DNA of 27,299 nt from CAZFQG01 sp964520785 (lineage in GTDB: Bacteria > Planctomycetota > Planctomycetia > Pirellulales > Thermoguttaceae): NCBI GenBank assembly GCA_964520785.1, contig CAZFQG010000076.1, positions 1-27,299 on the forward strand, given 5' to 3'. The notes under the pieces are model-generated. The model was not told the DNA's origin, did not search any database, and saw only the letters and a program-made list of their open reading frames with translations. Shown here piece by piece: positions 16,413-23,669 of the stretch (the stretch's first letter is position 1; every line of letters begins with the position of its first letter). Position numbers and translations under genes: made by a program.

Positions 16413-16423
16413 ACAGTGTATTA
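16409..16423. promoter_or_regulatory. 15-bp perfect palindrome overlapping the -10 (operator candidate)
   Basis: TAATACAGTGTATTA is an exact 7-1-7 inverted repeat. It covers the last four bases of the -10 hexamer and the expected start site, the classic place for a repressor. The 7-1-7 A/T-rich geometry resembles Fur-family boxes, while the TACA/TGTA halves also recall BlaI/CopY-type sites, which normally have two central bases. The regulator is unknown. Confidence 0.5.
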
Positions 16424-16502
16424 AAAGCTGTCGACCTAAGGTTTTCCACCCTTCCCGCGAGGGGCACCCCATTTCCTTTCCCTTCCTGAACGCGAATCCC
16501 AC

Positions 16503-17921
16503 GTGAATCGGATACGACCCGCCAACCTCCTTCCCGTCTCCGCCGGAATCCTGGGGGCGATTGCCCTGATCGCGTGGTGGAGCGCGCCACTTGCATCGAG
16601 TCTTCCGCTGCGCGAACCGGTCACGGAGGAGGGGTCTGCCAGCACTTCGCGAGTACTGGAGTTGAAGGAAGGAGTCGTTTCGACCGGCGAGGGCGTGCCC
16701 TCGTCGCTCTCGGGAACGTGGCCCTCGTTTCGAGGGCCGGACAGGGACAACGTCGTTAAGGATGGCGCCTCCCTGGCACGGTCGTGGCCGGACGCGGGTC
16801 CACCGCGATTGTGGAGCATCGAACTTGGCGAAGGTTATGCCGGCGCGGCGGTGAAAAACGGTTGCGTCTACGTGATGGACTACGACCGGACGAACCAGTC
16901 GGACGCGCTGCGGTGTCTTTCCTTGGATGACGGTCGGGAGATATGGACCTTTTCCTATCCGGTCGAAGTAAAGCGGAACCACGGAATTTCCCGGACCGTG
17001 CCCACGGTGAGCGAGGATACGGTCGTGGCGATCGGGCCCAAGTGCCATGTCTATTGCGTCGAAGCGGCGACGGGAAAACAACGCTGGATTCGGGACATGG
17101 TCGCGGAGGACAAGGCGACCGTTCCACCATGGTATGCCGGTCAATGCCCTCTGGTCGATGACGGGCGGCTCATTCTTGCCCCGTCCGGCGAAAGCCTTAT
17201 CGTGGCGATCGATTTGAAGTCGGGCGAGGTGCTGTGGAAGAGTCCGAACCCGCGCGGCTGGGCGCAGACCCACGTGTCGGTCGTACCCATGGAGGTCGCC
17301 GGAGAGAAGATGTACGTTTATTGCGGGCGGGGCGGGGTCGCCGGAGTATCGGCCGAGGACGGACGGATTCTCTGGGAGACGACCGACTGGAAGATCAGTA
17401 TCGCCACCGTCCCCTCGCCGGTCGTGTTGGGGGAGGGAAAGGTGTTTTTCTCGGGAGGCTACAACGCGGGAGCACTCATATTGAGCGTCCAAAAGGATGG
17501 AGAGGCATTCGTGGCGAGCACGGTGAAGAAGCTCAGCGCCAAGGAATTCGGTTCCACGCAACAGACCCCCATCCTCTGGCGGGACCATCTCTACGGAATC
17601 CGCGAGCGCGACAAGCAGTTGTTGTGCATGGACCTGGATGGGAACGAAGTGTGGGCCAGCGGCGCCGCCCACCGGTTTGGTATCGGGCCATACCTCTTGG
17701 CGGACGGGTTGTTGTATGTTCTTGACGACGACGGCTGGTTGACCCTGGTCGAGGCGACGACGGAGAAATACAACCCGCTAGCGCGGACGCGGGCCGTGGA
17801 GGGTCACGAGGCGTGGGCGCCGATGGCGATGGTCGACGGTCGTCTCATCCTGCGCGACCTGACTCAGATGGTCTGTCTGGACGTATCACGAAAGGAGACC
17901 GCCGATGTCGCCGCAAAATAG
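16503..17921 (+). CDS. Membrane-anchored PQQ-like beta-propeller protein
   Basis: 472 residues starting with GTG at 16503. This start places a hydrophobic segment at residues about 9-27 ('LPVSAGILGAIALIAWWSA'), a signal anchor that exports the rest. There is no good ribosome binding site. After a linker the propeller opens with 'WPSFRGPDRDN', the entry motif typical of planctomycete PQQ-like propellers, followed by repeated blades ending in motifs such as 'DDGREIWTF', 'ATGKQRWIRD', 'KSGEVLWKS', 'EDGRILWETT' and 'LDGNEVWAS'. No methanol-dehydrogenase-type catalytic Asp/Cys-Cys set was seen, so PQQ binding is not assured. It may be a scaffold or a binding partner rather than an enzyme. It is the first gene of the run. 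Its last 17 bases overlap the next gene. Confidence 0.92.
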   Translation: MNRIRPANLLPVSAGILGAIALIAWWSAPLASSLPLREPVTEEGSASTSRVLELKEGVVSTGEGVPSSLSGTWPSFRGPDRDNVVKDGASLARSWPDAGPPRLWSIELGEGYAGAAVKNGCVYVMDYDRTNQSDALRCLSLDDGREIWTFSYPVEVKRNHGISRTVPTVSEDTVVAIGPKCHVYCVEAATGKQRWIRDMVAEDKATVPPWYAGQCPLVDDGRLILAPSGESLIVAIDLKSGEVLWKSPNPRGWAQTHVSVVPMEVAGEKMYVYCGRGGVAGVSAEDGRILWETTDWKISIATVPSPVVLGEGKVFFSGGYNAGALILSVQKDGEAFVASTVKKLSAKEFGSTQQTPILWRDHLYGIRERDKQLLCMDLDGNEVWASGAAHRFGIGPYLLADGLLYVLDDDGWLTLVEATTEKYNPLARTRAVEGHEAWAPMAMVDGRLILRDLTQMVCLDVSRKETADVAAK

Positions 17922-18963
17922 ACGATTGAGCAAATCCGGTTCGACCGCGGCCTACGTGCTGATCGGGTTGCTCCTGGCCACGACGCTCCTCGTCGGCGGC
18001 GTGGCGGTTCTCCGGATCGATCTTTCCGGTGATCCAGGAAACCGCCTCCCTCGACGGGCCGAGTATGACATCGAAGCACGGAAGCGGATCGATCCGGCGT
18101 TGATCGCTTATGAACAGACGTTTTCTTTTCCCGCCGTGGTCGAGAACCCCTCTCGCGCGGCATTCGATGATGACGGTGCTCTTTGGATTGGCGGCGAGAA
18201 GGAGGTTGCGCAAGTCACCGCCGAGGGCAACTCAACGCACCGCTTCGCGGTTTCTTCGGCGCCGCGATGCCTCGCGGTACGCGACGGCGTCGTCTTCGTC
18301 GGTTACGATGACCGCCTCGAGACCTTCTCGCCGGAAGGAGAATCCACCGGTTCGTGGCCCTCGCTCGGCGAGCGGGCCCGACTGACCGATATCGCCGTCT
18401 CGGAGGAGCGAGTCTTCGTCGCGGACGCGGGAAACAAGATCATTCATCGGTATAACTCGCGAGGTAAATACCTGGGCGGCATCGGCGACAAACGGGAGAA
18501 TCCCCGCGTTCCCGGTTTCGTAATACCGAGCCCCTGTTTTCCACTTCTCTTCGGCGACGAGGGTCTCCTTTGGGTCGCGAACCCGGGACGGCACCGCATC
18601 GAGGCTTACACGCCCGAGGGGGGATGGGAAGAGCCGCTTTCTTGGGGTCGTTCCGCCATGTTGAGCAAGCCTCGGATCGGCGGATTCGAGGGTTGCTGCA
18701 ATCCGACCCGGCTGCGGAGGCTTCCCAGCGGTGGTTTCGTCACGGCGGAAAAGGGGGTTATCCAGGTGAAGGAGTTCGATCGTGACGGGAATTTCCAATG
18801 CGTGGTAACCGGACCGGCGCCGTTCTCGCGGAGCGGCTCGCACATGGAGGACACCCGCGGCGACCACAAGCCGAAAATGATCGATCTGGCAGTGGACGAT
18901 GAAGGACGTGTATGGATACTGGATCCGAATTCACAATCGGTCCGGGTGTTCGAGAAGAAATGA
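17905..18963 (+). CDS. Membrane-anchored NHL-repeat beta-propeller protein
   Basis: 352 residues. The ATG at 17905 has AGGAG 7 bases upstream and lies inside the end of the preceding gene. An N-terminal membrane anchor occupies residues about 15-38 ('AAYVLIGLLLATTLLVGGVAVL'), so the body should face the periplasm. NHL-type repeats follow, such as 'PSRAAFDDDGALWIGG', 'TDIAVSEERVFVADAGNKIIHRY', 'LLWVANPGRHRIEAY' and 'MIDLAVDDEGRVWILD'. A distinctive adjacent Cys pair (Cys264-Cys265 in 'GFEGCCNPTRL') precedes 'GGFVTAEKG'. From memory, unverified, related NHL proteins next to exported ferredoxins share this CCNP segment, which could bind a metal or a cluster. No enzyme activity is implied by the fold. 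The following gene starts 49 bases after the stop. Confidence 0.9.
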   Translation: MSPQNRRLSKSGSTAAYVLIGLLLATTLLVGGVAVLRIDLSGDPGNRLPRRAEYDIEARKRIDPALIAYEQTFSFPAVVENPSRAAFDDDGALWIGGEKEVAQVTAEGNSTHRFAVSSAPRCLAVRDGVVFVGYDDRLETFSPEGESTGSWPSLGERARLTDIAVSEERVFVADAGNKIIHRYNSRGKYLGGIGDKRENPRVPGFVIPSPCFPLLFGDEGLLWVANPGRHRIEAYTPEGGWEEPLSWGRSAMLSKPRIGGFEGCCNPTRLRRLPSGGFVTAEKGVIQVKEFDRDGNFQCVVTGPAPFSRSGSHMEDTRGDHKPKMIDLAVDDEGRVWILDPNSQSVRVFEKK

Positions 18964-19012
18964 GAATACAAGAGTGAAGAGCCGAAAATCAGAAGTCGGA
19001 AGAGGAGTCGGC

Positions 19013-19225
19013 ATGGGGAGGCGAGCGTGGGTGCGCGGTGCGTTGCGATATGCCTTGGGGGGAGTGATCGGCGTCGTTTCGTTGAAGCTGTTGGGACAGG
19101 CGGCGCCACCTTGTACCGGATCGAACCGATGTGGCGGATGCCGATGGGCTGATGGTTGTGTCTGGGCGACGGCTGACGTCGTTCCGCCGGAAGAAACGCA
19201 GAACGGAAAGAATGGAGATGGTTGA
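19013..19225 (+). CDS. Small exported/membrane protein with a four-Cys motif
   Basis: 70 residues. The ATG at 19013 has AGGAG at 19002-19006, a strong ribosome binding site; the open frame upstream overlaps the NHL gene and is not used. The N-terminus is Arg-rich (GRRAWVRGALRY) and leads into a hydrophobic helix (about 13-29), compatible with a Tat-like or membrane-anchoring leader. Four cysteines follow as C34-x5-C40-x2-C43-x5-C49 in 'APPCTGSNRCGGCRWADGC', enough to hold an Fe-S cluster or a Zn ion. The C-terminus is polar. I know of no named family. From memory, unverified, short proteins with a CxGC core accompany exported ferredoxins and propellers in related bacteria. It overlaps the ferredoxin start by 8 bases, which argues for a real, coupled gene. 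Confidence 0.72.
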   Translation: MGRRAWVRGALRYALGGVIGVVSLKLLGQAAPPCTGSNRCGGCRWADGCVWATADVVPPEETQNGKNGDG

Positions 19226-19796
19226 GAAACGTGAGGACACGAGAGTGGACCGCAGGGCGTTCGTCCGCGACGGCATACGTCTTTCCGGCGCCTTCGGACT
19301 CGTCGGCGCGGCGGGTTTCCTGGCCGGCAGGGGCGGTGCCTCGGAAGACATGGTCTGGCAGATCGACCCGCACGTGTGCGTGGCTTGCGGGAACTGCGCC
19401 ACCTACTGCGTGTTGGATATCTCGGCGGTCAAGTGCTTCCACGACCACGCAATGTGCGGTTACTGCGAACTCTGTACGGGATTCTTCGAGCCGGAACCCA
19501 TTTCGCTCAACTCGGGCGCCGAGAACCAACTCTGCCCGACGGCGGCCATCGAGCGGACCCTCGTCGAGGACCCCTACTATGAATACGATATTATTAAGGA
19601 GCTTTGTATCGGGTGCGGGAAATGCGTTAAGGGATGCACTACGTTCGGGAACGGTTCCTTGTATCTGCAAGTCGACCACGCCCTGTGCAAGAACTGCAAC
19701 GAATGCGCCATCGCCGTGTCGTGCCCTTCAAGGGCCTTCCGGCGCGTTTCCGCCAGCGATCCGTACATCCGAAAGCACCAAGTGGAGAAGGAATGA
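19218..19796 (+). CDS. Tat-exported polyferredoxin (4Fe-4S)
   Basis: 192 residues from the ATG at 19218; an ATG two codons earlier (19212) is equally in frame but has a poorly spaced GGAAAG. A Tat leader is visible: twin arginines in 'DRRAFVRDGIRLSG' (11-24), then a Gly/Ala/Leu hydrophobic stretch to about residue 38. The mature part has 17 cysteines in ferredoxin patterns: C54-C57-C60-C64, C80-C83-C86 with C73 and C106-Pro, C130-C133-C136-C140 and C157-C160-C163-C169-Pro. This suggests four [4Fe-4S] clusters, as in NrfC/DmsB-like electron-transfer subunits. It should fold with its clusters in the cytoplasm and then move electrons in the periplasm, probably to or from the membrane Fe-S protein encoded next. 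The two genes overlap by ATGA. Confidence 0.94.
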   Translation: MVEKREDTRVDRRAFVRDGIRLSGAFGLVGAAGFLAGRGGASEDMVWQIDPHVCVACGNCATYCVLDISAVKCFHDHAMCGYCELCTGFFEPEPISLNSGAENQLCPTAAIERTLVEDPYYEYDIIKELCIGCGKCVKGCTTFGNGSLYLQVDHALCKNCNECAIAVSCPSRAFRRVSASDPYIRKHQVEKE

Positions 19797-21115
19797 GGCA
19801 TCGCCGGTTTCTTGTTTTTGGCATGGCGGCTTTGGCCGGGCTCTTGGCGATCCGGGGAGCGGCCTGGGGAGTCGAGCGTTTCCCCCCGCCCGACTTCACG
19901 GACCATGTCCTTCCGGAAACGCAGTTTCCTCCCCCCGATTCGCCTTTGGTTGAATACGCGAGCCAACTGTTCCTCGTCGGCGGTTTGGTCCTTGCCGCGT
20001 ATTTCGCGTTGAAACGGCGCACGCGCCGCGGATTGGTCGTGTTGACGATTCTCTCCGTCATCTGGTTCGGGTTCATCCGCGGGGGATGCATTTGCGCGGT
20101 CGGCGCGGGACAAAACGTCGTTTTGGCGCTGAGCGATCCCGCGTATCTAATCCCCTATACCGCGGTCGTGTTCTTTGCCTTGCCGCTTCTGGCGGCACTT
20201 TTTTTCGGCCGTGTCTTCTGCGCGGCGATCTGCCCCTTGGGAGCCGTGCAGGAACTGGTCCTGTGGAAGCCGCTTTGCGTACCACGATGGCTCGAACATG
20301 CCTTGGGACTCATCCCGTACGTCTATCTGGGCGCGGCCGCCCTCATGGCGATCGGGGGTACGGCGTTCCTGATCTGCCGTTACGATCCCTTCGTCGGAAT
20401 CTTCCGGTTGAACGCCTCCTTCGAAATGGCCGTTCTCGGCGGATCCATCTTGCTGATCGCCCTATTCGTCGGCCGTCCCTATTGCCGCTTCCTTTGCCCT
20501 TACGGCGTCTTGTTGGGGCTTTCCTCGTCCGTCGCCCGGTCGCATGCCCGGATCGCCCCGGAGAAGTGCATCTCTTGCCACCTGTGCGCGGATGCTTGCC
20601 CCTATGGCGCGATCCGTGAACCGACGCAAGAGAGTGGCGAGCCTTCCGAAAAGGCACGACGCCGGCTCGCCTTCTTCATTCTGCTGGCGCCGGTTCTCGT
20701 GTTGGCCGGGTACTTCGCCGGACGAGAATTGGGCGTTCCACTTTCCAGAATCGATCCGACGGTCCGGTTGGCCGAGCGGATCGCGCTGGAAGAGTCCGGC
20801 GTTCTTACCGAGACGAACGACGCCAGCGCCGCCTTTCGTAATACGGGAGAGCCGTTCGCCGAATTGGCCGAAACCGCAAGCCATCTGAGAGACACCTACG
20901 TCTTATATGGGGGCATGTTAGGTCTTTGGGTGGGGGTCGTCGTCGGCACGAAGCTCGTCCGCCTTTCGCTCTTCCGGCGAAATGACGAATACACGCCCGA
21001 CATGTTCCACTGTTTCTCCTGTGGCCGGTGTTTCGACTATTGCCCCACCGGTGAAGAAGCCCAGTACTGGATCGAACGCCTCGAACCTCTCCCCAACGCG
21101 GACCAGCCAGGATGA
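19793..21115 (+). CDS. NapH/NosR-like membrane 4Fe-4S protein
   Basis: 440 residues. The ATG overlaps the ferredoxin stop as ATGA and has AGAAGG before it; the longer frame is inside the ferredoxin gene. About six to seven membrane helices are seen (around 6-24, 57-73, 82-96, 120-138, 172-194, 212-228, 291-308, 369-388). Conserved elements: GGCIC (97-101), CxxxCP at 143-148 and 231-236, 'RYDPFVGIF' (196-204), a ferredoxin motif C259-C262-C265-C269-Pro and a C-terminal one C407-C410-C413-C417-Pro. This is the polyferredoxin membrane core of NosR, NapH and RnfB-like systems, but with no N-terminal FMN domain. It likely passes electrons between the quinone pool or cytoplasmic side and the exported ferredoxin. 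The loop at about 311-365 is polar and unusual. Confidence 0.93.
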   Translation: MRHRRFLVFGMAALAGLLAIRGAAWGVERFPPPDFTDHVLPETQFPPPDSPLVEYASQLFLVGGLVLAAYFALKRRTRRGLVVLTILSVIWFGFIRGGCICAVGAGQNVVLALSDPAYLIPYTAVVFFALPLLAALFFGRVFCAAICPLGAVQELVLWKPLCVPRWLEHALGLIPYVYLGAAALMAIGGTAFLICRYDPFVGIFRLNASFEMAVLGGSILLIALFVGRPYCRFLCPYGVLLGLSSSVARSHARIAPEKCISCHLCADACPYGAIREPTQESGEPSEKARRRLAFFILLAPVLVLAGYFAGRELGVPLSRIDPTVRLAERIALEESGVLTETNDASAAFRNTGEPFAELAETASHLRDTYVLYGGMLGLWVGVVVGTKLVRLSLFRRNDEYTPDMFHCFSCGRCFDYCPTGEEAQYWIERLEPLPNADQPG

Positions 21116-22953
21116 CAAAGCCCCCAGAGCTTCACGCGAAACGTATCGAGACGGCTCGCGCCGCGACCCGCCTGGCATGGCTCGCCAGCGTCTTCTGTCT
21201 TCTGGTCGTAATCGGACTAGCGGTGGATTTCGCGCGCCGCCGGATCGAAGATCCCCTCGATGCGCCGGAGATTCTCTCTCTCAAGGAGGAACTCGCCGCC
21301 AATCCGCGGGATGAGGCACTCAAGACTCAAATCCGCCGGCTCGACCGCGAACTCCGCGAAGACTACTTCCGGCACCGCCGATTCACCGCCATCGGCGCCG
21401 GTCTTCTGCTGACCGGGGGAATCGTGCTTCTCGCGGCGCTGAAGACTCGCGCCGATGCAATTCGCAAGCCGCCGTTCCCCGGGTCATCGGAGAAAAAGGA
21501 CGCCCACCTGCAAGTCTCGCGCCGCGCCCGGTTCGCCGTGGTCGCGACGCTGGGCATTCTGTTCGCCGCGGCGCTATTCGGCTCCCGGGCCGCGGTCGAG
21601 ATACCGTTGGACTTCGCTAAGTCGAACGATTCGGGCGAATCGCAAGTTGCCGGCGCCGCGCAGCCGACCGACGTGGACCCGGTTCTTTCCGGCGGCGAGG
21701 CCGCGGATCCCCAGCCCGCCGCCGTCTCGGGCGCGGCGTCCCCGGAGGAAATCGCGAAGAACTGGCCCCGCTTCCGCGGCCCCGGCGGCCTGGGAATCGC
21801 TCCTGTGTCGGGCGTCCCTTCACAATGGAACGTTCCGGAGGGCAAGAACCTAATATGGAAGACCGAGGTTCCTCTGCCGGGGAACAACTCCCCCATCGTG
21901 TGGAACGACCGGGTCTTTCTGACCGGGGCGACCGAGGAGGAACGCAAGGTCTTCTGTTTTGACGCCGTCGACGGAAAACTCTTATGGGCGAAAGAGGTTC
22001 CCTCGACGCCGGACAGCGCCGGCGAGGTGCCGGAGGTGATGGAGGATACCGGGTTCGCCGCGCCGACGGCCGCGACGAACGGGCGCGGCGTTTTCGCGAT
22101 CTTCGCGAACGGCGACCTAGCGGCATTCGACTTCGAGGGAGGGCTCGCTTGGTCCCGCCATTTCGGCCCCTTGAAGAACATGTATGGCCACGCCAGCTCT
22201 CTGTGCGTGTTCGAGGACTTGCTCATCGTCCAACTCGATCAGGCGGAGGCCGGGGACAACCTGTCGAAACTCTACGCCTTGAGCACGGCCGACGGCACCA
22301 CGGCCTGGGAGGCCGCCCGCGATGTGCGGAATTCGTGGACGTCGCCGATTCTCGTCGACACGCCCCAAGGAAAGCAGCTTATCACCTCGGCGGCTCCGTG
22401 GGCGATCTCTTACGATCCCACGACCGGCAAGGAACTCTGGCGGGCCAAGGCCATGACCCAGGACGTGGGCCCTTCTCCGGCTTACGCGGCGGGGACCGCG
22501 TTCTTCGCGAACGAATTCCCCGGACTACTGGCGATCGCGGCGGACGGCTCGGGCGACGTGACCGACTCCAAGGTTCTTTGGAAGGCGGAAGACGGACTCC
22601 CGGATACGTCCAGTCCCCTCGCTACGGAAACGGTGCTCGTGCTGGTGTCCTCCTACGGAATCGTCACGTGTTACGATCCCAAGACCGGCGAGATGTTCTG
22701 GGAAGAGGAATTCGACGCGACCTTCACTTCCTCACCGACGCTCGTGGGAAACCGGCTCTTCCTGTTCGGAACGTATACCGATCCCGAAGGCATGGTCTGG
22801 GTCGTCGAGCCGACACCGGAGGGCTGCACCCGCATCGCGGAAAACATGCTTGGCGAGAACTGTGTCACCAGTCCCGCGATCGTCGAAGACCGTCTGTACA
22901 TCCGCGGGGCGACCCATCTGATGTGCATCGGGGCATCTTCCAGCGCCGAGTAG
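21112..22953 (+). CDS. PQQ-like beta-propeller protein with three N-terminal membrane helices
   Basis: 613 residues. Its ATG overlaps the preceding stop by 4 bases (ATGA). Three hydrophobic helices at about 20-40, 92-113 and 137-157 are separated by a charged helical stretch (about 46-88, rich in Glu, Arg and Leu, possibly coiled coil). After an Ala/Pro/Gly linker the propeller opens with 'WPRFRGPGGLG' (about 222-232), then blades ending 'DAVDGKLLWAKE', 'TADGTTAWEAA', 'PTTGKELWRAK' and 'PKTGEMFWEEE', and ends with 'VEDRLYIRGATHLMCI'. It is homologous in fold to the first gene of the run but has a different anchor, so the operon encodes two non-identical propellers. The propeller should lie in the periplasm. 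No PQQ dehydrogenase active site was recognised. It is the last gene before a probable terminator. Confidence 0.92.
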   Translation: MTKPPELHAKRIETARAATRLAWLASVFCLLVVIGLAVDFARRRIEDPLDAPEILSLKEELAANPRDEALKTQIRRLDRELREDYFRHRRFTAIGAGLLLTGGIVLLAALKTRADAIRKPPFPGSSEKKDAHLQVSRRARFAVVATLGILFAAALFGSRAAVEIPLDFAKSNDSGESQVAGAAQPTDVDPVLSGGEAADPQPAAVSGAASPEEIAKNWPRFRGPGGLGIAPVSGVPSQWNVPEGKNLIWKTEVPLPGNNSPIVWNDRVFLTGATEEERKVFCFDAVDGKLLWAKEVPSTPDSAGEVPEVMEDTGFAAPTAATNGRGVFAIFANGDLAAFDFEGGLAWSRHFGPLKNMYGHASSLCVFEDLLIVQLDQAEAGDNLSKLYALSTADGTTAWEAARDVRNSWTSPILVDTPQGKQLITSAAPWAISYDPTTGKELWRAKAMTQDVGPSPAYAAGTAFFANEFPGLLAIAADGSGDVTDSKVLWKAEDGLPDTSSPLATETVLVLVSSYGIVTCYDPKTGEMFWEEEFDATFTSSPTLVGNRLFLFGTYTDPEGMVWVVEPTPEGCTRIAENMLGENCVTSPAIVEDRLYIRGATHLMCIGASSSAE

Positions 22954-23025
22954 CGGTCGTGTCTTCCGCCTCCGGCTCTTCCAGGATTGTCGGCGGCATC
23001 TTTCGTTCCATCACCACGACGGACC

Positions 23026-23049
23026 GACCGACCCATCGCTCGGTCTTTT
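23026..23049 (+). terminator. Candidate Rho-independent terminator of the redox operon
   Basis: GACCGA (23026-23031) and TCGGTC (23040-23045) form a 6-bp stem with an 8-base loop, followed by TTTT. It lies about 75 bases after the last gene of the run, in the gap between convergent transcription units. Confidence 0.4.
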
Positions 23050-23118
23050 CCGGATTGGGACTCGATCCACACGACGGAGTCCGAAAAAGGGCCTCCGCAA
23101 GGACCGCCGCCGATGCCT

Positions 23119-23634
23119 TCAGTCCATCCGGTAGCATGAATCGCGTCGGTCCTCGTGTCGAATCTCGTCCACCGGCTCGGCGCGGCCCTCACCGGCGTAA
23201 AGCCGGTTCGGCGCGTTGAACACGATCCCCGGGACCGCGCTGATATTGCGGTACGCATGGACCACGCCCGGGGGAACGATCACGCTTTGCCGGTTCGATT
23301 CGCCGACTACCACGCGCATCCGGCGCCCCCAAGACGGAGAACGGACGCGGGAATCCCACAAATACAGCACGAAATCCCCCGGCCCGATAAACGCGAAATG
23401 ATCCGACTGCTCCACGTGCTCGTGGGGACCGCGCACCACGCCCGGCAGTGTTGCGCTGACGTACGCCATTACCGGACGAGCATCCGGAGGGAGTTCATCG
23501 TCACGGAAAAGCTCAACCAGCCAACCGCGCGCATCCTCGCAAAGCCGTAATTCCCGGAACACGACGTCGCTGATCAGCCCGTCCTCGAAAACGACGGGTT
23601 CCTTCGTTTTCGGATTGTTTCCGAGAATCGTCAT
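23119..23634 (-). CDS. dTDP-4-dehydrorhamnose 3,5-epimerase-like cupin
   Basis: 171 residues; the ATG has AAGGAG 7 bases upstream. The RmlC-type cupin pattern is visible: 'RELRLCEDARGWLVELFRDDEL' (27-48), 'GVVRGPHEH' (65-73) with the expected active-site His71, 'VPPGVVHAYRN' (120-130) and 'FNAPNRLYAGEG' (139-150). It should epimerise dTDP-4-keto-6-deoxyglucose at C3 and C5. The motif is RGPHEH rather than the usual RGLHxQ, and the C-terminal part is shorter and more charged than in classic RmlC, so a single-site epimerase or an isomerase of another dTDP-ketosugar is possible. It is the last gene of the rmlB-rmlA-rmlC-like minus-strand set, 35 bases after rmlA. Confidence 0.85.
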   Translation of the reverse strand: MTILGNNPKTKEPVVFEDGLISDVVFRELRLCEDARGWLVELFRDDELPPDARPVMAYVSATLPGVVRGPHEHVEQSDHFAFIGPGDFVLYLWDSRVRSPSWGRRMRVVVGESNRQSVIVPPGVVHAYRNISAVPGIVFNAPNRLYAGEGRAEPVDEIRHEDRRDSCYRMD

Positions 23635-23669
23635 GGCCGACTCCTTGCCCTGATGGGTATGAAGAACTG

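Larger units (their letters stand above)
16201..16502. other. Regulatory intergenic region upstream of the redox operon
   Basis: No gene seen. The first half (to about 16300) is GC-rich with small stem-loops such as CTCGC-AAC-GCGAG near 16216, which could end the aroD-aroE transcript although no T-tract follows. The second half turns A/T-rich and holds the promoter and palindrome described separately, then about 80 bases of leader to the GTG at 16503. Confidence 0.6.

Noticed and set aside
16380..17672. 430-codon minus-strand frame opposite the first propeller gene
   Set aside because: Shadow frame: the plus strand has repeated propeller motifs and an operon context.
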